Assembly (NCBI RefSeq): GCF_003285015.1
Contig: NZ_QMFB01000002.1
Span: 186,001-250,000, forward strand
Direction: 5' to 3'
DNA from: Paenibacillus contaminans
GTDB taxonomy: Bacteria; Bacillota; Bacilli; Paenibacillales; NBRC-103111
Length of the DNA: 64,000 bases
In this document: positions 1-8,492 of the stretch, piece after piece
Position numbering within the stretch: the first letter of the stretch is position 1
Layout: every line of letters starts with the position of its first letter
Program-made: the position numbers and the translations under genes
The notes under the pieces: model-generated
The model's database searches: none
Seen by the model: the letters and a program-made list of their open reading frames with translations, nothing else
Told to the model about the DNA's origin: nothing

Positions 1-21
1 TCATAGCTGCTAAACCTCTTT

Positions 22-1782
22 TTATAATTGATAAATGCTGTACATCAATTTGGCCGCTTCCGCCCGGGTTGTCGTTTCCTTCGGATGAATCCCGCCGCCG
101 TAACCGTCGACCAGCCCCGATTGAACAAGAGCGGCAACGCTATTCGCTGCATAACCGGAAATTTCCGAAGCATCGGTGAAGGAAACGAGTTCAGTCTGCG
201 AAGCGTCGATTGTCAATTTTTCCGTCATTCTGAGCGCCCTTTCCGTCAGCACCATCATATCCTCTCTCGTGATCGAAGCATGCGGATTGAATACGTTATC
301 CCCGCTGCCGTCCGTAATCCCCATGCCTCTGGCAATCCTGGAAGCTTCGTCATAATAGGAGCCCGCTTCAACATCGGCGAAACGATCGCCAACCGGTCCT
401 TGCAGATCGAGCGTTCGTACCAGAAGCACAAGAAAATCGGCACGGGTGACTTGCTTTGCCGGACCGAATTGATTGTCTGCGATGCCGTTAATAATGCCTT
501 TGGATGCCAAAACCTCAATCTGCTTTTTAGCCCAGTCCACAGAAGCGATATCGTCAAATGTCTTTTGTACGAACGAAATGGCGTACGTGCTGAAATGTGT
601 CGTCGTGAACGTCACTTGGCCGGTAGCCGGATTATACTTTCCGTTCGGAACGGAATGGATATCTCCCTTGCCGTCAATATACCAAACGACGATGTGCTCC
701 GGATCTTTTCGTTCCTCGGCTGTAGGAGAATAAGGGATGCTTACGGTTACAGGCGTTTTCGGGTTATTGAAGGCGATCACTTTGTCTCCTGCTTGAATGC
801 TAAGCTCAATCACCGGATGAGCCCCGACCTTTTTTTGTACACGTTCGTCTAACTTGCCGATATCCGCCCTGGCAATACGAAGCCCGACTTCGCTATCGGT
901 AAGCTCGTTTTCCCTGAACATGTTGCTCGGAATCAAGATAGAGGCAATGGAGGTTTTGATTTCAATTTGATATTGTTTCTTTCCTGTTGAAATGGAAGGT
1001 GAAGGCAGCTGCTGTACATAGGCAATGGCTCCGCTTGCTTCCTGTACGTCAATGCTGATCGTTTTCTTACCGCTCGGATCCGATTTCGCTTTGTTTTCGG
1101 CCTCTTTCCATACCGCTGCGTCAATGGTTGACGTCACGGTGTTTGTTGCCGGGTCGACCTTCATCTGGGGTACGATTGTAATGACATGACTCCCGTTTCC
1201 GCCGGTGTTTTCATTGTTGCCGCCATTCCCATTGTTGCCATTGTTGCCGCTGTTACCGTTGTTGCCATTGTTACCGCCATTGCTGCCGCCATTCGATGCT
1301 TTTATATTCACAGACACCGAGCTATTGCCTGATACGACAGCAGACTCTATTTTCGAATTCACCAATTTCACGCTGTCCAGTACAATATCGGCCTTTCCCT
1401 GACTATCTGCGTGAAATATCAGCGTAGCCAGTTTTACCTCTCCGTCCCGGCCGGGCGTATTGCCTAATTGCGTATGCGCAAGTTGAATGGCATTCCCTTT
1501 GACAACAGGCTCCACGGTAAAGCCGCCGTTGCTTCCGCTAATGCTTTTCACAAACTTCAAGCGGCTGGAATCATAGGTTACATTCACTTCATAGGCGTAC
1601 AAATCGGTAACTTGTTTTCCCGTCACCGTGACTTGAAAGTCGTCGCCTGCGGAAACGTTTTTGTCCGAGATCGAAAGAGAAAAAGTCGGGGCCGGGGCTG
1701 CTTTGGCATGAACAACAACCTGCGGGAAAACGAGTATGGTCAAAAGCAACGCGAGGCTAAGCGAGAATCGTTGTTTTAGCAT
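22..1782 (-). CDS. Cohesin-domain protein with C-terminal SLH anchor
   Basis: Secreted, wall-anchored protein of 586 residues. Signal peptide about 1-28 (MLKQRFSLSL, hydrophobic core), cohesin-like beta-sandwich about 30-160, Gly/Asn linker about 160-192, an uncharacterised beta-rich region about 195-404, then three SLH repeats (405-586) that in the family bind pyruvylated wall polysaccharide. An in-frame start at 1854 exists, but the ATG at 1782 sits at the signal peptide and has an upstream AAGGACGG. It follows the dockerin-bearing phosphoesterase gene by 265 bp with no clear terminator between, so co-transcription is likely. Inference: scaffold that displays dockerin proteins on the S-layer. 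Cohesin and SLH calls are firm; the partner is not shown. Confidence 0.88.
   Translation of the reverse strand: MLKQRFSLSLALLLTILVFPQVVVHAKAAPAPTFSLSISDKNVSAGDDFQVTVTGKQVTDLYAYEVNVTYDSSRLKFVKSISGSNGGFTVEPVVKGNAIQLAHTQLGNTPGRDGEVKLATLIFHADSQGKADIVLDSVKLVNSKIESAVVSGNSSVSVNIKASNGGSNGGNNGNNGNSGNNGNNGNGGNNENTGGNGSHVITIVPQMKVDPATNTVTSTIDAAVWKEAENKAKSDPSGKKTISIDVQEASGAIAYVQQLPSPSISTGKKQYQIEIKTSIASILIPSNMFRENELTDSEVGLRIARADIGKLDERVQKKVGAHPVIELSIQAGDKVIAFNNPKTPVTVSIPYSPTAEERKDPEHIVVWYIDGKGDIHSVPNGKYNPATGQVTFTTTHFSTYAISFVQKTFDDIASVDWAKKQIEVLASKGIINGIADNQFGPAKQVTRADFLVLLVRTLDLQGPVGDRFADVEAGSYYDEASRIARGMGITDGSGDNVFNPHASITREDMMVLTERALRMTEKLTIDASQTELVSFTDASEISGYAANSVAALVQSGLVDGYGGGIHPKETTTRAEAAKLMYSIYQL
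1201..1302 (-). repeat. Gly/Asn-rich linker coding repeat
   Basis: Imperfect short repeats encoding runs of Gly-Asn-Asn and Gly-Gly-Asn between the cohesin and the C-terminal region of the SLH protein. Low-complexity flexible spacer, prone to length variation between strains. Confidence 0.8.
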
Positions 1783-1844
1783 CGTAACATTCCGTCCTTT
1801 CAATAAATATTCGGCACACAAGATGGGAAGGCCGGTTCCACTGC

Positions 1845-1958
1845 ACAAGGACATACATGGCCTGCTTCAAGCATCTTGTTTTGCGTTTCCTGGATGGTAT
1901 GAGCCTTCGGATTGTCGAAACGCAAAGCCAAAACTCGCCTGCCATGTATGTTCCTTGT
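1845..1958 (-). promoter_or_regulatory. Long imperfect inverted repeat in the leader of the cohesin-SLH gene
   Basis: The outer arms 1845-1861 and 1941-1958 are complementary over 17 bp with one bulged base. Inside, TTTGCGTTTC (minus strand) pairs with GAAACGCAAA, ten perfect pairs. The fold of about 114 nt ends 63 nt before the ATG at 1782, so it would lie in the 5' leader or the intercistronic RNA. No U-tract follows, so it is not a standard terminator. I do not recognise a known riboswitch. It could stabilise or segment the two-gene transcript. Confidence 0.6.
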
Positions 1959-2047
1959 TCCGTTTCACTAGCCCCCCCTCGTTTACCTGTGTCGCAAATA
2001 CACGAAATAATCAGGGGGAGAATAGACATCCCCCCCTCCTTAAGCTT

Positions 2048-5000
2048 TTATTTCAAGATCGCTTTAGCGACAATGACGAGGTCGATCAAGTTTACCTTTC
2101 CGTCGTGATTCACATCCGCTCTCGCGTTCCAGCCCGCCTGACCGGACTCCTTGCCGTAAACCGCTGCAACGATAGCCAAGTCACCGATCGTAACACCGCC
2201 GCCATTGATATCTGCGGTTATTTTCTTGGCGTTGAACGCTTGAACTGCCGCTTCCAATGCGGATTTCGCTTGATCCACCTGCTGCTGATCGACAGTCGGA
2301 TCGTTCGCTATCGCGCTCGCCGCCTCAATGGCCGACTGCAATTGCACTTTGGCGCCAGTCACGTACAAGCCGTCTCCGTTTCCTTCCGCTGCAGCATTGT
2401 ACATCGTCTGAGCGTTTGCGATCAACGCATTCAAGAGCGACTTATCTGCGGGATTCATGATCTGGATTTCATGAGAAGCTCCAGTGACCTTCTGCTCATT
2501 CCCTTGTCCGTTCGCAATGACAACTTGATCTACGGAAATTGTCGTCGTGTGACTCGCTTGCGTTGCCGTCTTGGCCGTAAATTTGAAAACGAGCAAATCG
2601 CCTTGTGCAGGCACGTCCACGCCAAAGCTGGCAGCCATAATCCGGATTTGACCCGGCGCCGTCTCCTCCTGCTCGATGACTTGGAATCCATCGTTCAGCG
2701 ATGCAGCCAAATCGAACTGCACAAACGCCGGATCAAAATGCAGCGTCACATCTTGCGCATATACCGACTGGTATACGCTTTGCGTAACGCCGGCCAATCC
2801 CATCGTGATTTCGAAGGTTTGGCCTACGGCCGCCTGCTGCAAACCTGTCAATGTAGATTGAGGCATCGTTAACGCCGGCAGCACCGTCACGCTGACGCTT
2901 GTTGTCAAAACTACATTATCCGGATTTTGCACGCCAACAGGCAAAGTAACCGTTCCATTTACCGTGAAGGTCTGCTCGATCGTAAGAGAAGGATCATAAT
3001 TGGCCGCAGGTACATCCCATGACACTTCGGCATTTTTGTTTCCTTTATCGGTAACCAGTTCTACTGTGGAAGGCAAGCCAAGGGCTTCTGCCGTCTTTAC
3101 CGTTCCGTTCGCCGCTCCCTGGATGGCTGCAGGCGCTGTTATGCTTTTTAACGTCACGCGTTGAACGACCTCAAATGTCTTGCGAGCCACGATCTCATAC
3201 CCGTCATTGAGCATATAGAGTACATCATACATACCGGGAGCCAGCCCGTTCGTTAAACTGACTTTTCCGGATCCGCCCTTTAAATAACCCCATGTTATCG
3301 ATACACCGGCGCCTGGAGGAACAGCTCCGGCTTTATAAATACCGACCCAATCTTTCCCATGAGCCGCCGCTCCGGAATAAGACATGGAAATGGCTTCCCC
3401 CTGGAGGTACTGGGACTTGTCCAGCGTTAATAGACCGGCAGGTACGCCGGCAGCCTGAACCGTTACATTAATGCTTGTCGTCATGGATACGTTGTTCGGG
3501 TTTTCCACTCCGAAAGGAAGCGTTACGGTTCCTGGCACCGCGAAAGTCTGCACCGTCTTGATAGCCGGATCGTAGCTGACACCGCTTAAATCCCAATTTA
3601 CGCTTGCGTTAATATTTCCTCCGTCGGTTACAATCGTTACATTCGCAGGCAAGCCGAGAGCTGCCGCCGTCTTGGCCGTCCCGTTGTTCGCAGATACCGC
3701 TGGAGGCGCTGTGATACCGGTTAATTTCGCCCCCGGGGTTGTAATGTCCACGTCCTGGTACGAACGGTTATACATGTCGTCTGCAGCGAATATTCGGAGT
3801 AAATAGGATGTTGTCGGCATTAACCCTGTAATCTTGTATTGCCTGTACTCATCGTAGGGTTTGTCCAGCGGCAGCGAAAGGCTGTTGAACGATTTGTCCA
3901 CTTCCCCGGTTTGCCTGTTGATCAGTTGAACGTTATATTCCAAACCGCGCACATTGTCAGTTGCTTGCTTGATCGTAAACGTCACTTCGTTGCTTGTCAG
4001 GGAATCGACCGTAATCCCCTCGTCGAATTTCGGAGCAATGAGTTCTTTAATATTGTTTTTGCTATACGTAAAAGCGTCTTTGCCTTCGCCAACGCGTACG
4101 ACACGAGGTGTGCCGACAAATTCATTGGTACTGACGTTATACTGTTTAATGATCAGTTTCGGACCGTAAACCTCCAGGAAATTCAAGATGCGAGGCGTCG
4201 TTTTATAATTGATATATGCGCCTTCTATATAGCCGCCGTACGGACCGCCATCAATATAACTGGAATAGGATGTCGCGCCTGAATCGAGAAACGTAGCCGC
4301 GCCTTGATAGAGCGAACGTTCGTCGGTCGGGTCGTATTGCGTATGGCCTGACATATAGAACACCTGCGAAAAATCGTTCCCGGAAAGAAATTGACCGAAA
4401 TTATTGCTTGCGGCGCTGCTCCATGCCGATCCCCACACCGTTCCGCTTATCGGGTAGTGAGACATGACAAATATCGGTTTGGTCGGATCATAATCCGGTT
4501 CGCTTTTAATTTGATTGAGGTAATTTTTCGCTTTCCCAACCGTACTCTCGCTGTTAATATTAGCGTCAAAGCCGATCAGATTATAACCTTTAATCTTAAC
4601 TCTGTAGGCACTGTTGTAGAAATCGTTATCATACGTATTCGTCGATTCGTTCCACGCGCCCGCCGTACCGACAGGTATCAAGTTTTCGGAGCCGTTCATA
4701 TCATGATTGCCTTTGACCATATATAACTTCGTCGTGTCAAATAAGCCCTCATTTTTCAGTTTATTGTATACGTCCGTCATGAGCCCCATCCATACGTACT
4801 CATTGGCATTGTTGCCGCCGGTAATGTCGCCGGGCATCACCATGACGTCAGCCTGCGGGAATACGCTCATGGCCTTTCTCATATCGGATTCAACGCGCTC
4901 GATTGCAGCAGGATTGCTGCTGATTTCCGGGTCGCTGTTCACCGTCATATTCAAGTCGGCGGGAGTCAACGTTTTATTGCTTTTTTGATAGATGAAGATG

Positions 5001-5956
5001 GCATTGTCCAGTTCACGCTCGTAATAATTGATCGTTTCCTGCGTATAAAACTTTTGTTGTTGCGTTGTCGCGACCGTATTGGCCATAGCCGCAACCTTTT
5101 TCAACGAATCAAAATCGGTTTCGCTGAAGCCGTTGCCGAGACCGCCTGCGATTATTGCATCAGCTTCCGCAAGTTTGCCGGTAAGTGCCTGCAAATCTAC
5201 GTTATTTCCGCCGTAACTATTATAGTTAGCTTGAATGACATCGCTGCTGACGGCACCTTTCCAAATCTTCAGATCCGCTATATCGAATGAATTGCCGCAG
5301 CGATTGCCCAGTCCGTCGCAGCCGATATTTAACGGGTTCGATGTATCTAACGCTCCGCGCCTGATCGGGGTATCGTCCATTTTGTACCCGTCAATATACA
5401 ACGAAGCGAGCAATTTATCTCTGTCCACAACAAAGGTCACGTAACGCCAATCGGAAGCATCGAACGTGTTGCGCCCGAAGGAAATGTTTTTTACGGATGC
5501 GTTCGGGAATCCCAAATTCATTTTGACCGATCTCGCCGATGTGTAAATGGCCCAGCCTGCGTTAGAGCCGTTGCTGAAATCCTTGTTCGATAAAAGGACG
5601 CTGTTCTGATTCGTGTCGCCCTTATACCAGAAAGATACGGTAAAGCTGTCCTCGCCAAACGGCAAGCTTTTCGTCGTACCGACATAATTGCCGCTTCCGC
5701 TTTCCAGATGCAGAGCTTTGGTCCCGGGCATGATTCCGTCTACATAACTGTACGTCCCCGTTGCTTTCAACGGATTCTCCGGATCGGCATCATTGTGTAA
5801 CTGATTATCGAATGAGATCGATGCAATCAGAGGATTATCATTTCCTGCTGCGTTCTCGGGCATAAGGGACTGCGGGATAGCGGCGTGTACGGCGGTCGAC
5901 AACAACATGAATATCATCGTTAACGCGAGGGTAAAAGATGAAATTCTTTTCATCAT
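2048..5956 (-). CDS. Secreted multidomain metallophosphoesterase with cohesin and dockerin
   Basis: 1302 residues. Signal peptide (MMKRISSFTLALTM..., about 1-26), LamG-like jelly roll 40-245, calcineurin-type phosphoesterase about 330-635 with GD (about 372), GNHD (about 415), SHYP (about 497) and GHTQ (about 535), FN3 about 640-739, two homologous Ig-like modules (739-835 and 932-1025) flanking another beta module, cohesin about 1030-1165, a FIVAR-like helical segment, and a C-terminal dockerin 1245-1302. The start has GGAGG six bases upstream. The usual first metal motif DxH reads SDPEI here, and the first dockerin loop is short and lacks one acidic ligand; the second (DVNHDGKVNLID) is canonical. 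Substrate unknown, likely an extracellular phosphoester. Confidence 0.85.
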   Translation of the reverse strand: MMKRISSFTLALTMIFMLLSTAVHAAIPQSLMPENAAGNDNPLIASISFDNQLHNDADPENPLKATGTYSYVDGIMPGTKALHLESGSGNYVGTTKSLPFGEDSFTVSFWYKGDTNQNSVLLSNKDFSNGSNAGWAIYTSARSVKMNLGFPNASVKNISFGRNTFDASDWRYVTFVVDRDKLLASLYIDGYKMDDTPIRRGALDTSNPLNIGCDGLGNRCGNSFDIADLKIWKGAVSSDVIQANYNSYGGNNVDLQALTGKLAEADAIIAGGLGNGFSETDFDSLKKVAAMANTVATTQQQKFYTQETINYYERELDNAIFIYQKSNKTLTPADLNMTVNSDPEISSNPAAIERVESDMRKAMSVFPQADVMVMPGDITGGNNANEYVWMGLMTDVYNKLKNEGLFDTTKLYMVKGNHDMNGSENLIPVGTAGAWNESTNTYDNDFYNSAYRVKIKGYNLIGFDANINSESTVGKAKNYLNQIKSEPDYDPTKPIFVMSHYPISGTVWGSAWSSAASNNFGQFLSGNDFSQVFYMSGHTQYDPTDERSLYQGAATFLDSGATSYSSYIDGGPYGGYIEGAYINYKTTPRILNFLEVYGPKLIIKQYNVSTNEFVGTPRVVRVGEGKDAFTYSKNNIKELIAPKFDEGITVDSLTSNEVTFTIKQATDNVRGLEYNVQLINRQTGEVDKSFNSLSLPLDKPYDEYRQYKITGLMPTTSYLLRIFAADDMYNRSYQDVDITTPGAKLTGITAPPAVSANNGTAKTAAALGLPANVTIVTDGGNINASVNWDLSGVSYDPAIKTVQTFAVPGTVTLPFGVENPNNVSMTTSINVTVQAAGVPAGLLTLDKSQYLQGEAISMSYSGAAAHGKDWVGIYKAGAVPPGAGVSITWGYLKGGSGKVSLTNGLAPGMYDVLYMLNDGYEIVARKTFEVVQRVTLKSITAPAAIQGAANGTVKTAEALGLPSTVELVTDKGNKNAEVSWDVPAANYDPSLTIEQTFTVNGTVTLPVGVQNPDNVVLTTSVSVTVLPALTMPQSTLTGLQQAAVGQTFEITMGLAGVTQSVYQSVYAQDVTLHFDPAFVQFDLAASLNDGFQVIEQEETAPGQIRIMAASFGVDVPAQGDLLVFKFTAKTATQASHTTTISVDQVVIANGQGNEQKVTGASHEIQIMNPADKSLLNALIANAQTMYNAAAEGNGDGLYVTGAKVQLQSAIEAASAIANDPTVDQQQVDQAKSALEAAVQAFNAKKITADINGGGVTIGDLAIVAAVYGKESGQAGWNARADVNHDGKVNLIDLVIVAKAILK

Positions 5957-5999
5957 AGAAAACCTCCATAGGTTAAAATATGTATTTGAAGAGCCTGCT

Positions 6000-6254
6000 A
6001 GGGTGTGTCTGGACACTCCGAGGGAGCAATTTTGCCGAATTTTCGTTCCTCCATCAGGAAAATAATGCTAAGCATCACCTTGAGCTGATTACGCTACGGT
6101 AAACGCACCGCCCCAGAAAGGGCGGAAGGCGTTTATCCTGGTAGGCAAGGCGCGTTTGGGAAGGCGTACCGGGGGTCGGCCTGCGCAAACGGAACGATGC
6201 ATAGGGCGAAAAGGCGGTGAAAGATGACCCTGAGCGAGTGTTCAGACACGCCCT
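6000..6254. repeat. MITE-like repeat, copy A (long form)
   Basis: Element with terminal inverted repeats: AGGGTGTGTCTG at one end and CAGACACGCCCT at the other, flanked by TA on both sides. Its ends and most of its body match, in inverted orientation, the element at 22054-22215. This copy carries about 95 extra internal bases that include a GC-rich hairpin (6101-6134). It encodes no transposase, so it looks like a non-autonomous element. It ends only 44 bp before the start codon of the phosphoesterase gene, so it supplies or interrupts that promoter. A 73-codon ORF inside it has no support as a gene. Confidence 0.75.
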
Positions 6255-6305
6255 ATGGCTCGAGTGGTCGAGTAAAACCGTGACAGCCATGACCACAACC
6301 TGCTC

Positions 6306-6647
6306 TTAACGAACATCGCTGCTCATCTTGAGACCGATAACACCGATCACGATGAGCGATATCCAGAGCACCTGATTCAGGTTGATCGATTCCTTAAACA
6401 GGACCGCACCGACCAGCGTAATCAGAACGATGCCGACGCCTGACCAAATCGCATAAGCGACGCCGACATTCATGTAAGACAGCGCAAAGGTAAGCAGCGT
6501 AAAGCTGCAGCCGTACAAGACAAACATCAGGATGGACGGCCATAGCTTGGTGAAGCCGGCAGACAGCTTCATGGACGTGGTGCCGGATAACTCGAACAGG
6601 ATGGCAAGCATAAGCAGTATCCATCCCCAACTGCTTTCATTCCTCAT
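6306..6647 (-). CDS. Small multidrug resistance (SMR) family exporter, Qac/EmrE type
   Basis: 113 residues with four predicted membrane helices, close to the usual 105-115 of the family. The helix-1 motif FELSGTTSMKLS contains the essential Glu (residue 19), and WSGVGIV matches helix 3 of EmrE. The ELxGTT/MK pattern places it with quaternary-amine exporters rather than guanidine exporters. In EmrE the Glu couples proton entry to cation export as an antiparallel dimer. Its ATG overlaps the end of the upstream HAD phosphatase gene by 11 bp (start residues MRNESSWGW), so the two are translationally coupled. A GbsR-type regulator is divergent from the operon. Confidence 0.9.
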   Translation of the reverse strand: MRNESSWGWILLMLAILFELSGTTSMKLSAGFTKLWPSILMFVLYGCSFTLLTFALSYMNVGVAYAIWSGVGIVLITLVGAVLFKESINLNQVLWISLIVIGVIGLKMSSDVR

Positions 6648-7419
6648 GCCGCGACGCCTCCAGGCGAAGCTGATCATAGGAAAAAACCGTCTCCTTCGCA
6701 TCTTTCAGCACACCATTGCCGGCAAACGCCGCTTTCTCGCTGATGATTCCTATCGTCACGACAGCCCCGGCGGCATTGCCCATCTGCATATCGCCGTTCG
6801 TGTCGCCGATCACCGCCACCTCAGACGGCGCCAAACCCAATTCCAGACAGGCCTTCTCGACCATATCGGGGTAAGGCTTGCCCCGCTCCACCCGGTCGTT
6901 GCCGATAATGGTCTTGAAATAAGGACGAATCCCCATCCATTCCATATGCTTTACCGCTTCCGGCGTCTCATCTGCCGTTACGATGCCGATCGAGAGACCT
7001 TGCTCGCTGCACTGCTTTAGAAACGGGACGATTCCGGGCATAGGAAAGACGGGCCGAACCCGCTCCATCTCCTCATCGGCCAGACGCTTGCTTTCTCTGG
7101 CCAGTCGCATCGATTCTCCCCACGGGAGACCGAGACGATAGCCTTGCCAGGCAAATATCGCCAGCAGGTCGCCGATCGATCCCATCGCAAGCGGCCCCGT
7201 TCGGCTATAATCGACGATACGGCCCGTTTCATCGTGAAGCGTCCCCCACAGCTCCGAGAGGGAGCCGATTTTTCCTTCGGGAAGAAGACTCTCATAATGA
7301 CGGTACATCGATTCGCTCCATTTCCCCCATAAACCGATAAAATCCAGCAGCGTACCATCTTTGTCAAATAAAATTCCTTTTATGGGATAATGCATCTTGT
7401 TGACGATCAAATCCGGCAT
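6637..7419 (-). CDS. HAD-superfamily phosphatase
   Basis: 260 residues. Motif I is FDKDGTLLDF (nucleophile Asp and acid/base Asp), motif II IVTADE, then a lysine region and motif IV VIGDTNGDMQMG. The helical cap inserted after motif I fits the phosphoglycolate-phosphatase/beta-phosphoglucomutase-like subgroup. The ATG at 7419 has GGAGAG eight bases upstream. First gene of a two-gene operon with the SMR exporter. Substrate cannot be told from sequence. Confidence 0.85.
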   Translation of the reverse strand: MPDLIVNKMHYPIKGILFDKDGTLLDFIGLWGKWSESMYRHYESLLPEGKIGSLSELWGTLHDETGRIVDYSRTGPLAMGSIGDLLAIFAWQGYRLGLPWGESMRLARESKRLADEEMERVRPVFPMPGIVPFLKQCSEQGLSIGIVTADETPEAVKHMEWMGIRPYFKTIIGNDRVERGKPYPDMVEKACLELGLAPSEVAVIGDTNGDMQMGNAAGAVVTIGIISEKAAFAGNGVLKDAKETVFSYDQLRLEASRHEE

Positions 7420-7725
7420 TTCTATCTCTCCTATACATGATGCGATTATTATTTTCTTTAACTTTGTTCAAAAAATATTAAATCCACTTGAATATCCACG
7501 CTTTTTCAATCTGGTTTCCCTCTTTGTTCAATTTTTATTGTACGTTTATTTTGTCTCTTTTGTGTCAAATGACTGTTAACTGGAGTTTAAGATTATGTTA
7601 AAGCCTCATTCATTTTTGCTCTCACCTGCATGGCGATTTTTTTGCTATAATAGAAGAATCCGTTCAAAAAAAAATGAATTTAATACTAAGAGTCCTATAT
7701 ACGGTTATGGGGAGCGAACAGTCCG
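7420..7725. promoter_or_regulatory. Divergent control region between HAD/SMR operon and GbsR-type gene
   Basis: AT-rich, no gene. Holds two direct copies of CTTTGTTCAA followed by an A/T tract and TATT, at 7462-7479 and 7522-7539 (60 bp apart), which are candidate binding sites for the adjacent regulator. An extended -10 (TGCTATAAT) for the plus-strand gene lies at 7643-7651. Confidence 0.5.
7643..7651 (+). promoter_or_regulatory. Extended -10 promoter element upstream of the GbsR-type gene
   Basis: TGC-TATAAT, a consensus sigma-A extended -10. No good -35 at 17 bp, which is usual when TGn is present. About 75 bp upstream of the proposed GTG start. Confidence 0.5.
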
Positions 7726-8307
7726 GTGTCTCAAAGCGAGGAAAGTACGGAACGACGGCTGCACATCAGAAAAAAAATGATCGAAGCCATAGCGGAAACG
7801 ATGGATTTATACGGAGCCACTTATTCGTCAGGCCAGTTGTACGGCATCATGTTTTTTGAGAACCGACCGATGACGCTCGACGAGATGAAAACGCAGATGA
7901 ATATGAGCAAAAGCAACATGAGCTACGCTGTAAGAGCGCTCGTAGAATCCCGGATGGTCAACAAACTGAACGAAAAACAGGATCGAAAAGAACTGTACGC
8001 CGCAGAGACCGATTTTTTTCGTGCGTTTCAGCATTTCTTTTCGCATAAGCTTCAGCATGAAGTCGATGTTATGACGGAGGCCATTGCTCAAGCGCTTCCC
8101 GAGTTAACTGAGATCATTCTTGAGGAGCATATTACCGACGAGGAAAGGAAGCTTGCGCTTCAGGATCTGCACAAGTTTAGACATGCGAAGAAGTATTACG
8201 AGTGGCTGCAGCAGTTTGTTGACACGTTGCGGAGCGGAGCGTTTTTCAATGAAGCCCCCGCCAAAGCGGACTCGGCTAGCAACGAAAAAGAGACGCATAA
8301 CGAGTAA
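7726..8307 (+). CDS. GbsR/MarR-family transcriptional regulator
   Basis: 193 residues. The segment IAETMDLYGATYSSGQLYGIMFF followed by a winged helix (MTLDEMKTQMNMSKSNMSYAVRALVE) and a C-terminal helical domain is the layout of GbsR, the choline-sensing repressor of glycine betaine genes in Bacillus subtilis. The GTG start follows GGGGAG at a longer than ideal distance; an ATG at 7777 is the alternative. It is divergent from the HAD/SMR operon, suggesting it controls a quaternary-amine exporter. The ligand is inference from the family. Confidence 0.82.
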   Translation: MSQSEESTERRLHIRKKMIEAIAETMDLYGATYSSGQLYGIMFFENRPMTLDEMKTQMNMSKSNMSYAVRALVESRMVNKLNEKQDRKELYAAETDFFRAFQHFFSHKLQHEVDVMTEAIAQALPELTEIILEEHITDEERKLALQDLHKFRHAKKYYEWLQQFVDTLRSGAFFNEAPAKADSASNEKETHNE

Positions 8308-8337
8308 GGCTTTATCTCGTTATGCGTCTCTTTTTTT
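8287..8337. terminator. Strong bidirectional terminator
   Basis: Perfect 18-bp stem (AGAGACGCATAACGAG and its complement) overlapping the end of the GbsR-type gene, with seven T on the plus side and a T tract on the minus side. Serves that gene and probably the converging sugar-uptake operon. Confidence 0.93.
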
Positions 8338-8492
8338 GTTAAACGTCTCAGAACGTATACGCGGATGTGGCTCGACTCTTGATAAACGCCATGACGTCAA
8401 AGACGCCGCCGGCATTTGTCCGCTACCAGACAGCAATGAAATCAATGCAAAGCGATGCTTTTAACCGTCCTATGATAGTCTTACATAAGCGA

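Noticed and set aside
1783..2047. Possible c-di-GMP (GEMM-type) riboswitch on the minus strand before the cohesin-SLH gene
   Set aside because: GACACAGGTAAAC and ATGGCAGGC superficially resemble GEMM motifs, but the helices and spacing do not fit; only the inverted repeat was kept.
6075..6296. 73-codon ORF in the repeat near 6.1 kb, and a similar one at 22015-22221
   Set aside because: Both are the translation of the MITE-like repeat (SFTAFSP-ASFRL); no ribosome site, and the frame breaks between copies.
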